This document shows, in pieces, positions 54,601 to 63,546 of a stretch of DNA of 64,000 nucleotides (the stretch's first letter is position 1; each line of letters begins with the position of its first letter). The stretch comes from Streptomyces mutomycini (GTDB lineage: Bacteria > Actinomycetota > Actinomycetes > Streptomycetales > Streptomycetaceae): contig NZ_MAPV01000023.1 of assembly GCF_001700505.1 (NCBI RefSeq), positions 55,554-119,553 of the forward strand, in the 5' to 3' direction. A program made the translations under genes and the position numbers. The notes under the pieces are model-generated. The model did no database searches. It saw only the letters and a list, made by a program, of their open reading frames with translations, and had not been told where the DNA came from.

Positions 54601-54726
54601 CCCGGCCCGCTTCGCCCCCTCCGGCCGCCCCAGCGTCGTGGCGGCCCAAGTCGCCTGCCCCGCACCGGAGATGGGCATCATCTCCGTAGCCCGATTCCGG
54701 CGAAAGCCTGCGCCGCACACACACAG

Positions 54727-54754
54727 AAGGCCCTCCACCGAGGTGAAGGGCCTT
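54727..54754. terminator. Hairpin terminator between ndgR and the tRNA cluster
   Basis: AAGGCCCTCCACC pairs with GGTGAAGGGCCTT (13 bp, one G-T wobble). It lies between the convergent regulator and tRNA genes. Confidence 0.7.
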
Positions 54755-54771
54755 TCCGTACTGCCGTGTTG

Positions 54772-54844
54772 TACCCCCGACCGGATTCGAACCGGCGCTA
54801 CTGCCGTGAGAGGGCAGCGTGCTAGGCCGCTACACAACGGGGGC
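54772..54844 (-). tRNA. tRNA-Glu(CTC), copy 1
   Basis: 73 nt. Acceptor GCCCCCG with CGGGGGT, anticodon arm CTGCC-CTCTCAC-GGCAG giving anticodon CTC, and T arm GGTTCGAATCC. Identical in sequence to the other two Glu copies. Confidence 0.95.
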
Positions 54845-54863
54845 TTGTTACTTCGGTCTTGCG

Positions 54864-54935
54864 CTGGGCTACCAGGACTCGAACCTAGAATGACGGTACC
54901 AGAAACCGTAGTGTTGCCAATTACACCATAGCCCA
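54864..54935 (-). tRNA. tRNA-Gln(CTG), copy 1
   Basis: 72 nt. Acceptor TGGGCTA/TAGCCCA, anticodon arm ACGGT-TTCTGGT-ACCGT giving anticodon CTG, T arm GGTTCGAGTCC. Confidence 0.95.
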
Positions 54936-54947
54936 TGGTGTGACAAG

Positions 54948-55020
54948 TACCCCCGACCGGATTCGAACCGGCGCTACTGCCGTGAGAGGGCAGCGTGCTA
55001 GGCCGCTACACAACGGGGGC
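54948..55020 (-). tRNA. tRNA-Glu(CTC), copy 2
   Basis: 73 nt, identical to copy 1 (anticodon CTC). It is 12 bp from tRNA-Gln copy 1. Confidence 0.95.
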
Positions 55021-55080
55021 CCTAGCGATCCTGCATCAAGAACGTGGGTGCGACCCAGGTGTTCTCGCGGGAAGGATCTG

Positions 55081-55153
55081 TACCCCCGACCGGATTCGAA
55101 CCGGCGCTACTGCCGTGAGAGGGCAGCGTGCTAGGCCGCTACACAACGGGGGC
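55081..55153 (-). tRNA. tRNA-Glu(CTC), copy 3
   Basis: 73 nt, identical to copies 1 and 2. It forms with tRNA-Gln copy 2 a unit identical to 54772-54935, including the 19-bp spacer. Confidence 0.95.
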
Positions 55154-55172
55154 TTGTTACTTCGGTCTTGCG

Positions 55173-55244
55173 CTGGGCTACCAGGACTCGAACCTAGAAT
55201 GACGGTACCAGAAACCGTAGTGTTGCCAATTACACCATAGCCCA
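55173..55244 (-). tRNA. tRNA-Gln(CTG), copy 2
   Basis: 72 nt, identical to copy 1 (anticodon CTG). It is first in the minus-strand tRNA cluster. Confidence 0.95.
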
Positions 55245-55329
55245 CTGAAACGCAACCCCTTGGGGTTCTGTTTCTGTCTGCGCTCCCCGCCCGGATCTTT
55301 CGTCCCGCTCGGGTGGCGCAGGAAGAACA

Positions 55330-56049
55330 TTACCTGAAGGTGTCCGGCGCTCCAAAACGGGTATCGCCCGCCAGCAGGCCGGGAAGCTCGTCCAGACCGG
55401 TGATCCGCGTGAGTTCGGGACGCCCGCCCCGCCCCTCGCGGTCCAGCCAGATCCCGGTCAGCCCGGCGGCCACCGCACCGCCGGCGTCGATGTCGGGCTC
55501 GTTCCCGACGTACGCCACCTCCTGCGGTTCGAGAGCGAGCACCTCGCAGGCGGCGTGGAACGCCCCCGCGTCCGGCTTGGAGATTCCCAGCTCCACCGCG
55601 CACACCACCGCCTCGAAGCGGTCCCGGACCCCGAGGGCGCGCAGCTTGCGGTCCTGGTTGTGGATGCTCGAGTTGGACAGGACGGCGTGGCGGAAGCTTC
55701 CCGCCAACCGGTCCAGGACGGGCATGGTGTCCGGGAAGAGGGCCCACGCCGCCTCGTAGTGAGCCGCGTGCCGGCCGAACCAGTCATCGGCCTCGGCATC
55801 GCTCAGCACCCGCGCGAGAAAGGCACGTACGCGTTCCCGTCGCTGCCCCTGGAAGTCCAGCTCCCCTGCGGCGAAACGCGCCCACTGCACATCCGTGATG
55901 GCCTTCCACGCGTCGAGGGCAAGCTCCAGGGTGGCGTATCCCCCGGGAAAGCCCTCGTGCTCCAGGTGCTTGCGCATACCGGTGCGGTCCGCCCCGGAGT
56001 AGTCGAAGATCGTGTCGTCGATGTCCCAGAGAACCGCTCGGATCGGCAT
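55330..56049 (-). CDS. HAD family hydrolase
   Basis: A 239-residue haloacid dehalogenase-like phosphatase. Motif I is VLWDIDDTIFDYS (nucleophile Asp9, Asp11), motif II AVLSNSS, motif III Lys in GISKPDAGAFHAA, and motif IV YVGNEPDIDAGGAVAAG. An alpha-helical cap lies between about 17 and 95. Substrate unknown; it resembles YjjG/pyrimidine nucleotidase-type proteins. ATG at 56047-56049 has no ribosome-binding site but lies 7 nt after TAATCT, suggesting leaderless translation. Confidence 0.9.
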   Translation of the reverse strand: MPIRAVLWDIDDTIFDYSGADRTGMRKHLEHEGFPGGYATLELALDAWKAITDVQWARFAAGELDFQGQRRERVRAFLARVLSDAEADDWFGRHAAHYEAAWALFPDTMPVLDRLAGSFRHAVLSNSSIHNQDRKLRALGVRDRFEAVVCAVELGISKPDAGAFHAACEVLALEPQEVAYVGNEPDIDAGGAVAAGLTGIWLDREGRGGRPELTRITGLDELPGLLAGDTRFGAPDTFR

Positions 56050-56056
56050 GCCGGCC

Positions 56057-56062
56057 AGATTA
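56057..56062 (-). promoter_or_regulatory. -10 box TAATCT for a leaderless HAD hydrolase transcript
   Basis: TAATCT on the minus strand ends 7 nt before the ATG; no Shine-Dalgarno sequence is present. Confidence 0.5.
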
Positions 56063-56137
56063 CCGGCACGGCCACCGCATGCCGAGGGGGTGGCCACCCC
56101 GGCTCGGGCGGCCACCCCGTCGTGGGAGAACCGGACG

Positions 56138-57619
56138 CTACGCGGCGAGCTTCGCCAGCGCCGCGTCGATGCGTGCGATCGTCTTCTCGCGGCCCAGGAT
56201 CTCCAGGGACTCGAAGAGCGGCAGGCCGACCGTGCGGCCGGTGACGGCGACGCGGACCGGGGCCTGCGCCTTGCCCAGCTTCAGACCGTGCTTCTCACCC
56301 GCGGTGAGGACGGCGGTCTTGAGCGCCTCGGCGTTCCACTCCGCGGCGGTCAGCTCGGCGCGGGCGGTGACGAGCAGGGCGTCGGAGCCCGCCTTCATGG
56401 CCTTGGCCCAGGACGCCTCGTCCTCGACGGGCTCGTCCAGGAAGAGGAAGTCCACGTTGGCCGTGATGTCCGAGAGGACCGTCACACGGGTCTGGGCGTG
56501 CGGGGCGATCTCGGCGAACTGCTCCGCGTCGAACGCCTCGGGCGCCCAGGGGGCGAAGGGGGCCTTCAGCCAGGGGCCGCATGCCTCGGTGAAGGTCTTC
56601 ACGTCGAGCATGCGCAGGTGCTCGGCGTTGATGTGCTCGGCCTTCTTCAGGTCGAAGCGCGCCGGGTTGGCGTTGACGTCCGCGATGTCGAACGCGGCCA
56701 CCAGCTCGTCCCGGCCGAAGATGTCGCGGTCCTCCGCGATGGACCAGCCGAGCAGCGAGAGGTAGTTGATCAGACCCTCGGGCAGGAAGCCGCGCTCGCG
56801 GTAGAGGTTGAGCGAGGCCTGCGGGTCGCGCTTGGAGAGCTTCTTGTTGCCCTCCCCCATGACGTACGGCAGGTGGCCGAAGGCGGGGGTGTCCTTCGCG
56901 ATGCCCAGCTCGATGAGCGCCCGGTAGAGGGCGATCTGGCGGGGGGTGGAGGAGAGCAGGTCCTCGCCGCGCAGGACGTGCGTGATCTCCATCAGGGCGT
57001 CGTCGACCGGGTTGACGAGCGTGTAGAGAGGAGCGCCGTTCGCACGGACGATGCCGAAGTCCGGGACGTTCTCCGGCTGCACCGTGATGTCGCCGCGGAC
57101 CAGGTCGGTGAAGGTGATCGCCTCGTCGGGCATCCGGAAGCGGACGATCGAGGTGCGGCCCTCGGCCTCGTACGCGGCCTTCTGCTCCTCGCTCAGGTCG
57201 CGGCAGTGACCGTCGTAGCCCGAGGGCTTGCCGGCCGCGCGGGCGGCGTCGCGGCGGGCGTCGAGCTCCTCGGTGGTGCAGTAGCACGAGTAGGCGTGCC
57301 CGGCGGCCTGGAGCTTCTCCGCGACGTCCTTGTAGAGGTCCATCCGCTCCGACTGGCGGTACGGGGCGTGCGGGCCGCCGGTCTCGGGGCCCTCGTCCCA
57401 GTCGAGGCCGAGCCAGCGCATCGAGTCGAGCAGCTGGCCGTAGGACTCCTCGGAGTCGCGGGCCGCGTCGGTGTCCTCGATACGGAAGACCAGGGTGCCC
57501 TGGTGGTGCCGGGCGAAGGCCCAGTTGAACAGGGCGGTGCGGACCAGGCCCACATGCGGGTTGCCGGTCGGGGAGGGACAGAAACGTACGCGGACGGGTG
57601 CCACTGGTGCGTTAACCAC
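56138..57619 (-). CDS. gltX: Glutamyl-tRNA synthetase
   Basis: A 493-residue class I synthetase, probably non-discriminating (charging tRNA-Gln with Glu for GatCAB). The HIGH-like motif is in [19 protein letters not shown], with [22 protein letters not shown] is [14 protein letters not shown]-terminal helical anticodon-binding domain follows (about 330-493). GTG at 57617-57619 overlaps the upstream gene's stop by 8 bases. Genes for its two probable substrates, tRNA-Glu and tRNA-Gln, lie about 0.9 kb downstream. Confidence 0.96.
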   Translation of the reverse strand: MVNAPVAPVRVRFCPSPTGNPHVGLVRTALFNWAFARHHQGTLVFRIEDTDAARDSEESYGQLLDSMRWLGLDWDEGPETGGPHAPYRQSERMDLYKDVAEKLQAAGHAYSCYCTTEELDARRDAARAAGKPSGYDGHCRDLSEEQKAAYEAEGRTSIVRFRMPDEAITFTDLVRGDITVQPENVPDFGIVRANGAPLYTLVNPVDDALMEITHVLRGEDLLSSTPRQIALYRALIELGIAKDTPAFGHLPYVMGEGNKKLSKRDPQASLNLYRERGFLPEGLINYLSLLGWSIAEDRDIFGRDELVAAFDIADVNANPARFDLKKAEHINAEHLRMLDVKTFTEACGPWLKAPFAPWAPEAFDAEQFAEIAPHAQTRVTVLSDITANVDFLFLDEPVEDEASWAKAMKAGSDALLVTARAELTAAEWNAEALKTAVLTAGEKHGLKLGKAQAPVRVAVTGRTVGLPLFESLEILGREKTIARIDAALAKLAA

Positions 57620-58388
57620 GCTTGATCACCTTGTTGGTGAGAGTGCCGATGCCTTCGATGGTGACGGCGACCTCGTCGCCGACGTGCAGGGGCCCGACCC
57701 CTGCGGGGGTCCCGGTGAGGATCACGTCGCCCGGGAGCAGCGTCATGGCTTCCGTGATGTGGACGACCAGATCCTCGATGGAGCGGATCATGTCGCTCGT
57801 CCGGCCGAGCTGACGCTGCTCGCCGTTGACCGTGGCCTGGATGGCCAGGTTGCCGGGGTCGACGTCGGTCTCCACCCAGGGGCCGAGCGGGCAGGAGGTG
57901 TCGAAGCCCTTCGCCCGGGCCCACTGCTTCTCGCGCTGCTGGACGTCGCGGGCGGTGACGTCGTTGGCGCAGGTGTAGCCGAAGATGACGTCCTTGACGC
58001 GCTCACGCGGAACTTCACGGCACATACGGCCGATCACCACGGCCAGCTCGGCCTCGTGGTGCAGGTCGTCGGAGAAGGAGGGGTACTCGATCGCGTCGCC
58101 CGAGCCGATCACCGAGGTGGTGGGCTTGAAGAAGGCGATGGGCACATCCGGGACCTCGTTGCCGAGTTCGGCGGCGTGTTCCGCGTAGTTGCGGCCGATG
58201 GCCACGACCTTGTTGGGGAGCACGGGCGGCAGCAGCCGGACCTTCTTCAGCGGGACCTTGGTCCCGGAGAGCTCGAAGTCGGCGTACGGAATGCCCTTGA
58301 TGATGTCGAGGACGAGGCTGTCGGGGCTGTCGCCCTCGACCGCGCCGAAGGCGACATTGCCGTCGATGGAGAACCTGGCGATGCGCAC
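57612..58388 (-). CDS. Fumarylacetoacetate hydrolase family protein
   Basis: A 258-residue FAH-fold protein, in the group of acylpyruvases, oxaloacetate decarboxylases and related metal-dependent enzymes. The conserved metal-site pattern is [11 protein letters not shown] (Glu-x-Glu), with [20 protein letters not shown] (Asp), [12 protein letters not shown], and the C-terminal [32 protein letters not shown] marks the domain start. GTG at 58386-58388. Overlap with gltX indicates co-transcription. The exact reaction is undetermined. Confidence 0.9.
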   Translation of the reverse strand: MRIARFSIDGNVAFGAVEGDSPDSLVLDIIKGIPYADFELSGTKVPLKKVRLLPPVLPNKVVAIGRNYAEHAAELGNEVPDVPIAFFKPTTSVIGSGDAIEYPSFSDDLHHEAELAVVIGRMCREVPRERVKDVIFGYTCANDVTARDVQQREKQWARAKGFDTSCPLGPWVETDVDPGNLAIQATVNGEQRQLGRTSDMIRSIEDLVVHITEAMTLLPGDVILTGTPAGVGPLHVGDEVAVTIEGIGTLTNKVIKRG

Positions 58389-58490
58389 GGGATGCTGTCG
58401 CCCCTCACTTGCTGGCTGGCTGAAGTCTGACGCTCCAGGCTAACGCGGGTGAGGGGGGCGGCAGCGCGCATTGCGGCCGGGGGTGGGCCG

Positions 58491-58673
58491 CTACTTCGCC
58501 GCCGTGACCGGGGCGACCATCAGGATGGTGCGGCGCGGGTTGGCCGTCTGGGTCGGCAGGTCGACGGCGTGCTCCCGCTGCTCCGGCTTCCGCAGCGCTT
58601 CGGCGTCCTCGAGGTGCGCCAGCGTCGTGCGCCGGGGGTTGGCGATGTTGCGGAAAATCATCGTCGTCTTCAT
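58491..58673 (-). CDS. Small protein with duplicated ANPRRT motif
   Basis: A 60-residue protein of unknown function. It begins MKTTMIFRNIANPRRTTLAH, has an acidic middle (LEDAEALRKPEQREHAVDLP) and repeats the motif near the end (TQTANPRRTILMVAP). The two ANPRRTxL copies are 33 residues apart. No signal peptide or span is evident and there is no Cys. ATG at 58671-58673 has weak ribosome binding; Met5 is an alternative. It lies between the FAH-family gene and the conservon. Codon third positions are GC-rich as in a real gene. It could be a regulatory miniprotein or a peptide precursor; neither is shown. Confidence 0.6.
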   Translation of the reverse strand: MKTTMIFRNIANPRRTTLAHLEDAEALRKPEQREHAVDLPTQTANPRRTILMVAPVTAAK

Positions 58674-59281
58674 CTGCCGTTTTGACCCTTGTCGCTGGGG
58701 CGCCGCCCGGGGGCTCGCCGGTTTTCGGATTCGCTATCCCTGTAATGCGCCAGGCTAAACATCCGATTCCCCACCGGGGCCGGGATGAGACGGCGATCAT
58801 GATGTGAGTTTGCTCACGAAGTTGCCGACAAAATGCCCATTAGGGGCAGTTGATCTTGGTGCGCAAACAAGACATTACGTCACTGAATCTGGCATTCCGC
58901 TCCCGATCATGGCGTCTGGGACACCCGCCACCCTCAGGAAGCCCACCCTTAATTGCCCGTTTTGACCATGAACACGCTACACGCCTTGTTACTCGGCCAT
59001 CACACCGTGTCATCCAGGTCACAGCCCGGTACGTGGGCCTTGTTGGAGATCCTCCACTGTGCTGGAATTCCACGCACCGCCGCGGGTTTCAGGCCCAGCG
59101 CGCAGGGGCGCAACGCAGCGCCGAGTGGCGGCGGGAGGGGGAAGTACGCCGGTCACTCACGACCACCATGGGGCGCGTCCAGCGCCCCACGACGCCGACA
59201 CCGTTCAGCCGCGCCATGCGCGGAGGGACGCCTGGTCCAGAGGTTGCGACGCTAGTGCAGGGACGTTTCAAGAGGGATGGC
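58674..59281. other. 600-bp region upstream of cvnA1
   Basis: It is comparatively AT-rich between 58780 and 59000 and should hold the conservon promoter and that of the ANPRRT protein. An in-frame extension of cvnA1 spans it but is not protein-like. No confident promoter call. Confidence 0.4.
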
Positions 59282-62200
59282 ATGGGGTCGCCCCAGCCCC
59301 GCCAGGGCCGAGGGGAAACCCCGGCTGATCAGGAGCCGCGCGGCGGGAACGACCGCGGTTCCTCGCCCCAGCACGCCCAGAATCCCGGCGCGTCCGGTGA
59401 CGGCGGTGACCGCGCGCAGCGCTCCGGTACGACGAGCGGCACGGCGGGCACCGGCGGTGCCGAGACCGCGGCCCCTCCCAAGTCGGCCGGTCTCCCCTCT
59501 TCCGGCTCCCGCGTCGCCCTGCGCAACTGGCGCATCAGCACGCGTCTGGTCTCCCTGCTCGCCCTCCCCGTGGTCGCGGCGACCACCCTGGGCGGTCTGC
59601 GCATCAACGAGTCCATGAACGACATGGACCAGCTGGAGCACATGCAGCTGCTCACGAAGATGACCAAGCAGGCGACCGCGCTCGCCAACGCGCTCCAGGA
59701 GGAGCGCGACAAGTCGGCCGGCCCGCTGTCGAACGGCGTGAAGGCCACCGACTACAAGGTCACCCAGCCCCGTGAGCGCACCGACCGCGCGAAGGCCGCC
59801 TTCTTCGAGGCCACCGACGAGATCGGCAACACCCCCGGCGACGCCGCGCTGGACAGCATCCACGCGAGCGTCAGCCAGATCGGCACGCAGCTGGGCAACA
59901 TCACCAGCATCCGCAAGGACGCGTACGCCGGTGACAGCCCGAGTCTGAACACGGTCGACCAGTACAGCCAGCTGATCACCTCGCTGCTGAGCCTGTCGCA
60001 GGACATGGCGCAGGCCACCAGCAACCCGGAAATGATCAAGCGCACGCGAGCGCTGGCCGCCTTCTCCTCCTCGAAGGAGTACGCCTCCGTCGAGCGCGCC
60101 ATCATCGCCGCGGCGCTGCCCGGGGGCGACAGCGACAAGACGCACCTGAACGACAACGACCAGGCGTTCGGCCGCAACGCGCTCGGCAAGGCCGGCACGA
60201 CCCTCAAGACCTTCGAGACGACCTACGAGTCCACCGGCAGGAGCTCCGCCGAGCTCCTGGCGCCGCTGGACAACGGGAATCCCGAGATCACCGCCGCCGA
60301 CATGTACGCCAAGAAGGTGCTCGACAGCCCCCTGGGCATGGAGGGCAGCGGCAAGACCCGTACGTACATGGACTGGTACGACCAGAGCTCCAACAAGATC
60401 CAGGCCATGAAGACCATCGAGGAGACGCTCCTCGGTGAGATGGAGAGCAAGGCCCGCGAACTCCGTGAGGAGTCGCAGCGGGACGCGATCCTCAACGGTG
60501 CGATCATCCTCATCGTCCTCGGGGTGTCGCTGGTCGGCGCATTCGTCGTGGCGCGGTCCATGATCCGCTCGCTGCGCCGGCTCCAGGACACCGCGACCCG
60601 CGTCGCCCAGGACCGGCTGCCCGAGCTCGTCAGGCAGCTCTCCGAGACGGACCCGCAGGACGTCGACACCTCCGTCGAGTCCGTCGGTGTGCACTCCCGG
60701 GACGAGATCGGCCAGGTGGCCGCGGCCTTCGACGACGTGCACCGCGAGGCGGTCCGTCTGGCCGCCGAGCAGGCGCTGCTGCGAGGCAACGTCAACGCGA
60801 TGTTCACCAACCTCTCGCGCCGCAGCCAGGGCCTCATCCAGCGCCAGCTCTCGCTCATCTCCGAACTGGAGTCCCGCGAGGCCGATCCGGACCAGCTGTC
60901 CTCCCTCTTCAAGCTCGACCACCTCGCGACCCGTATGCGCCGTAACGGCGAGAACCTCCTCGTCCTCGCCGGCGAGGAGCCCGGCCGTCGGTGGACCCGG
61001 CCCGTGCCGCTGGTCGACGTACTCCGTGCCGCCGCCTCCGAGGTGGAGCAGTACGAGCGCATCGAACTGGCCGCGGTGCCCGCCACCGAGGTCGCCGGCC
61101 GCGTCGTCAACGACCTCGTGCACCTCCTCGCCGAGCTGCTGGAGAACGCCACGTCGTTCTCCTCGCCGCAGACGAAGGTCCGGGTCACCGGTCACGCGCT
61201 GCCCGACGGCCGTGTGCTCGTCGAGATCCACGACACCGGCATCGGCCTCTCCCCCGAGGACCTGGCCGCGATCAACGAGCGGCTCGCCTCGCCGCCCACC
61301 GTGGACGTCTCGGTCTCCCGCCGCATGGGTCTGTTCGTGGTCGGCCGGCTGTCCCTGCGTCACGGCATCCGCATCCAGCTGCGCCCCTCCGACTCCGGTG
61401 GTACGACCGCGCTGGTCATGCTGCCCATGGAGGTCGCGCACGGCGGCAAGCAGCCGCCGAAGCAGGGCCAGGGCGGCAAGGGCCAGCAGGGCGGCGCCCC
61501 CGGCGGTCTCCTCGCCGGTGGTGGCGCTCCCGCCGCGGGCGGCCAGCGTCCCGGCCTCGCCGGTGCTGCGTCCGGTCCCGCGAAGGGGCTGGGCGCGCCC
61601 GCCCAGCGCGGCCAGGTCGGTGCGGGCTCGGCTCCCCGGGCCGAGCTGCCCTCGCGCGACGGCGGACCGCGTCAGCCTCAGCAGGGTCCCGGACCGCTCG
61701 GCAACGGCCAGCAGGGCCCCGGTCCGATGGGCCAGGGCCGGCCGGAGGCTCCGCGTCAGGGCGGCGGTCTCGCCGGTGCCTTCGCCGGTGGTGCCCGTCC
61801 GGGCGCCCGTCCCCCGCAGGGCCCCCCGGCCGGTGCGGACTCGGGCCGGCCCAACCTCTTCGGCCACTCCGGCCAGCAGAGCGGTCCGTCCGCACGGCAG
61901 ACCCCGCAGCCGCAGCAGAACCAGCTCGGCCAGGGCGGCCCGCAGCAGTCCGGCGGTCCCGGCCGCCAGCTCCCGCCCTCCGGCGGGCCCCGGGCCGAAC
62001 TGCCCGGCGGCAACCCGCAGCCCCAGCGCCCGCAGGGCACGAGCTGGGGCGTCGAGGAGCAGACTCCCCGGCGTACGCAGCAGGACTCACCGCGTGGTCA
62101 CGAGGAGCACGAGGCAGGCCGGTTCTCCCGGCCGGGCACCTCGGGTCCCAACCAGTCGTTCAGCCCGCCGAACCAGCGTCCGCCGATGAACGACCGTCAG

Positions 62201-62989
62201 GGCCCCGGCGCAACCGCCGAGTTCGCCCGCCCGGACTTCTCGGCACCGCAGGCACCGCAGTCGCAGGACCCGGCGAGCACCACGCAGTTCGCACGCCCGG
62301 ACTTCAACGCCCCGATGCCGCAGGACCAGGGATACGGTGCCCAGGCCCCGCAGCGTCCCCAGATGCCCGCACCGCACCGGCAGGACAACGGCGGCTTCGG
62401 CGCGCCGCGCCCGCCGGTCCCCGACGCGGGTGAGCCGCCGCGCCGTCCGGCGCTGCCTCAGCAGTACGAAGGGCTCCCCCCGGCCGGCCCCGGTGAGCTT
62501 CCGCCGGCCGGTCCGGGTGACGGGCGTACGCCGCTGTTCGACACGCTGGAGACGAACTGGTTCCACGGCCCGCAGCAGGGCGGCCAGCAGCCGCCCGCCG
62601 CCGAGCCGCAGGCACCGGCCGCCCCTCAGCAGGCCGACAGCCCGCTTCCGCCCATGCCGCGGCGTGGTGCGGCCGACACCGCCGCCACCAGTTCATGGCG
62701 CGCTTCACCCAACGACGAACTCGTGCGGCAGGCGGAGCGGGTCAAGAAGCCCGCCGCCGGCGGGATCACCACATCCGGACTGCCCCGCCGTGTTCCACGT
62801 GCCAATTTGGTGCCGGGCACTGCTCAGCAGGAGAATCACCAGTCCGGACCTCAGGTTTCGCGTGCGCCGGATGACGTACGCGGCCGTCTGACCAATCTCC
62901 GCCGGGGCATCCAGCAGGGACGACAGGCCAACAACGGCCCGTCTACCGGCAGTTTCCAACTCGGCCCCACTCACCAGCAGGAGCGTTAG
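59282..62989 (+). CDS. cvnA1: Conservon sensor histidine kinase-like protein CvnA (NIT-domain type)
   Basis: A 1235-residue membrane sensor. A Gly/Ser-rich N-terminus (1-78) leads to span 1 (about 87-106, RLVSLLALPVVAATTLGGL). A nitrate/nitrite-sensing (NIT) type extracytoplasmic helical domain follows (about 110-398), then span 2 (about 401-423) and HAMP. A dimerisation region and a GHKL ATPase domain come next (N box LVHLLAELLENATSFSSPQT, G1 VEIHDTGIGLSPEDLAAIN, about 613-716). The phosphoacceptor His region is atypical. The last ~500 residues are Pro/Gln/Gly-rich, with FARPDFSAP and FARPDFNAP repeats. ATG at 59282 follows GAGGG. Confidence 0.92.
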   Translation: MGSPQPRQGRGETPADQEPRGGNDRGSSPQHAQNPGASGDGGDRAQRSGTTSGTAGTGGAETAAPPKSAGLPSSGSRVALRNWRISTRLVSLLALPVVAATTLGGLRINESMNDMDQLEHMQLLTKMTKQATALANALQEERDKSAGPLSNGVKATDYKVTQPRERTDRAKAAFFEATDEIGNTPGDAALDSIHASVSQIGTQLGNITSIRKDAYAGDSPSLNTVDQYSQLITSLLSLSQDMAQATSNPEMIKRTRALAAFSSSKEYASVERAIIAAALPGGDSDKTHLNDNDQAFGRNALGKAGTTLKTFETTYESTGRSSAELLAPLDNGNPEITAADMYAKKVLDSPLGMEGSGKTRTYMDWYDQSSNKIQAMKTIEETLLGEMESKARELREESQRDAILNGAIILIVLGVSLVGAFVVARSMIRSLRRLQDTATRVAQDRLPELVRQLSETDPQDVDTSVESVGVHSRDEIGQVAAAFDDVHREAVRLAAEQALLRGNVNAMFTNLSRRSQGLIQRQLSLISELESREADPDQLSSLFKLDHLATRMRRNGENLLVLAGEEPGRRWTRPVPLVDVLRAAASEVEQYERIELAAVPATEVAGRVVNDLVHLLAELLENATSFSSPQTKVRVTGHALPDGRVLVEIHDTGIGLSPEDLAAINERLASPPTVDVSVSRRMGLFVVGRLSLRHGIRIQLRPSDSGGTTALVMLPMEVAHGGKQPPKQGQGGKGQQGGAPGGLLAGGGAPAAGGQRPGLAGAASGPAKGLGAPAQRGQVGAGSAPRAELPSRDGGPRQPQQGPGPLGNGQQGPGPMGQGRPEAPRQGGGLAGAFAGGARPGARPPQGPPAGADSGRPNLFGHSGQQSGPSARQTPQPQQNQLGQGGPQQSGGPGRQLPPSGGPRAELPGGNPQPQRPQGTSWGVEEQTPRRTQQDSPRGHEEHEAGRFSRPGTSGPNQSFSPPNQRPPMNDRQGPGATAEFARPDFSAPQAPQSQDPASTTQFARPDFNAPMPQDQGYGAQAPQRPQMPAPHRQDNGGFGAPRPPVPDAGEPPRRPALPQQYEGLPPAGPGELPPAGPGDGRTPLFDTLETNWFHGPQQGGQQPPAAEPQAPAAPQQADSPLPPMPRRGAADTAATSSWRASPNDELVRQAERVKKPAAGGITTSGLPRRVPRANLVPGTAQQENHQSGPQVSRAPDDVRGRLTNLRRGIQQGRQANNGPSTGSFQLGPTHQQER

Positions 62990-63412
62990 TTGAGCCCCAT
63001 GAGTCAGGCCGCGCAGAATCTGAACTGGCTGATCACCAACTTCGTGGACAACACCCCAGGGGTGTCCCACACGGTGGTGGTCTCCGCGGATGGCCTGCTG
63101 CTGGCGATGTCCGAAGGTTTCCCGCGCGATCGCGCCGACCAGCTGGCGGCTGTCGCCTCCGGCCTGACGTCGCTGACCGCGGGCGCCTCCCGGATCTTCG
63201 AAGGCGGCGCCGTGAGCCAGACGGTCGTGGAGATGGAGAGGGGCTTCCTCTTCCTCATGTCCATCTCGGACGGATCCTCACTGGCCGTCCTCGCTCACCC
63301 GGACGCGGACATCGGTCTGGTCGGGTACGAGATGGCACTCCTCGTCGACCGGGCGGGGACCGTACTCACCCCTGACCTCCGCGCCGAACTACAGGGAAGT
63401 CTGCTGCACTGA
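62990..63412 (+). CDS. cvnB1: Roadblock/LC7 domain protein CvnB
   Basis: A ~140-residue roadblock protein, probably the regulator of the CvnD GTPase, as roadblock proteins are for MglA and Rab-like GTPases. Conserved: SQAAQNLNWLITNFVDNTPG, VVSADGLLLAMSEGFPRDRA, LTAGASRIFEGG, GFLFLMSISDGSSLAVLA and GLVGYEMALLVDRAG. Start: TTG at 62990, 6 nt after CAGGAG and directly following the cvnA stop, or ATG at 62999 giving 137 residues. Second gene of the conservon. Confidence 0.92.
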   Translation: MSPMSQAAQNLNWLITNFVDNTPGVSHTVVVSADGLLLAMSEGFPRDRADQLAAVASGLTSLTAGASRIFEGGAVSQTVVEMERGFLFLMSISDGSSLAVLAHPDADIGLVGYEMALLVDRAGTVLTPDLRAELQGSLLH

Positions 63413-63546
63413 CCGGCCATGCGACAGACACCTGACACGATCCCCCCAGGTACTACTCAGAACCCTCACCCGTCCGGCCGACACAGCCCCTCACCGGCCA
63501 CCTTCAGACGGCAAGCCGACACCCTGCTGTCACGCCCGGAGGATTT

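Noticed and set aside
59252..61867. An 871-codon minus-strand frame antisense to cvnA1
   Set aside because: Typical high-GC antisense artefact. The opposite strand encodes spans, HAMP and a GHKL ATPase.
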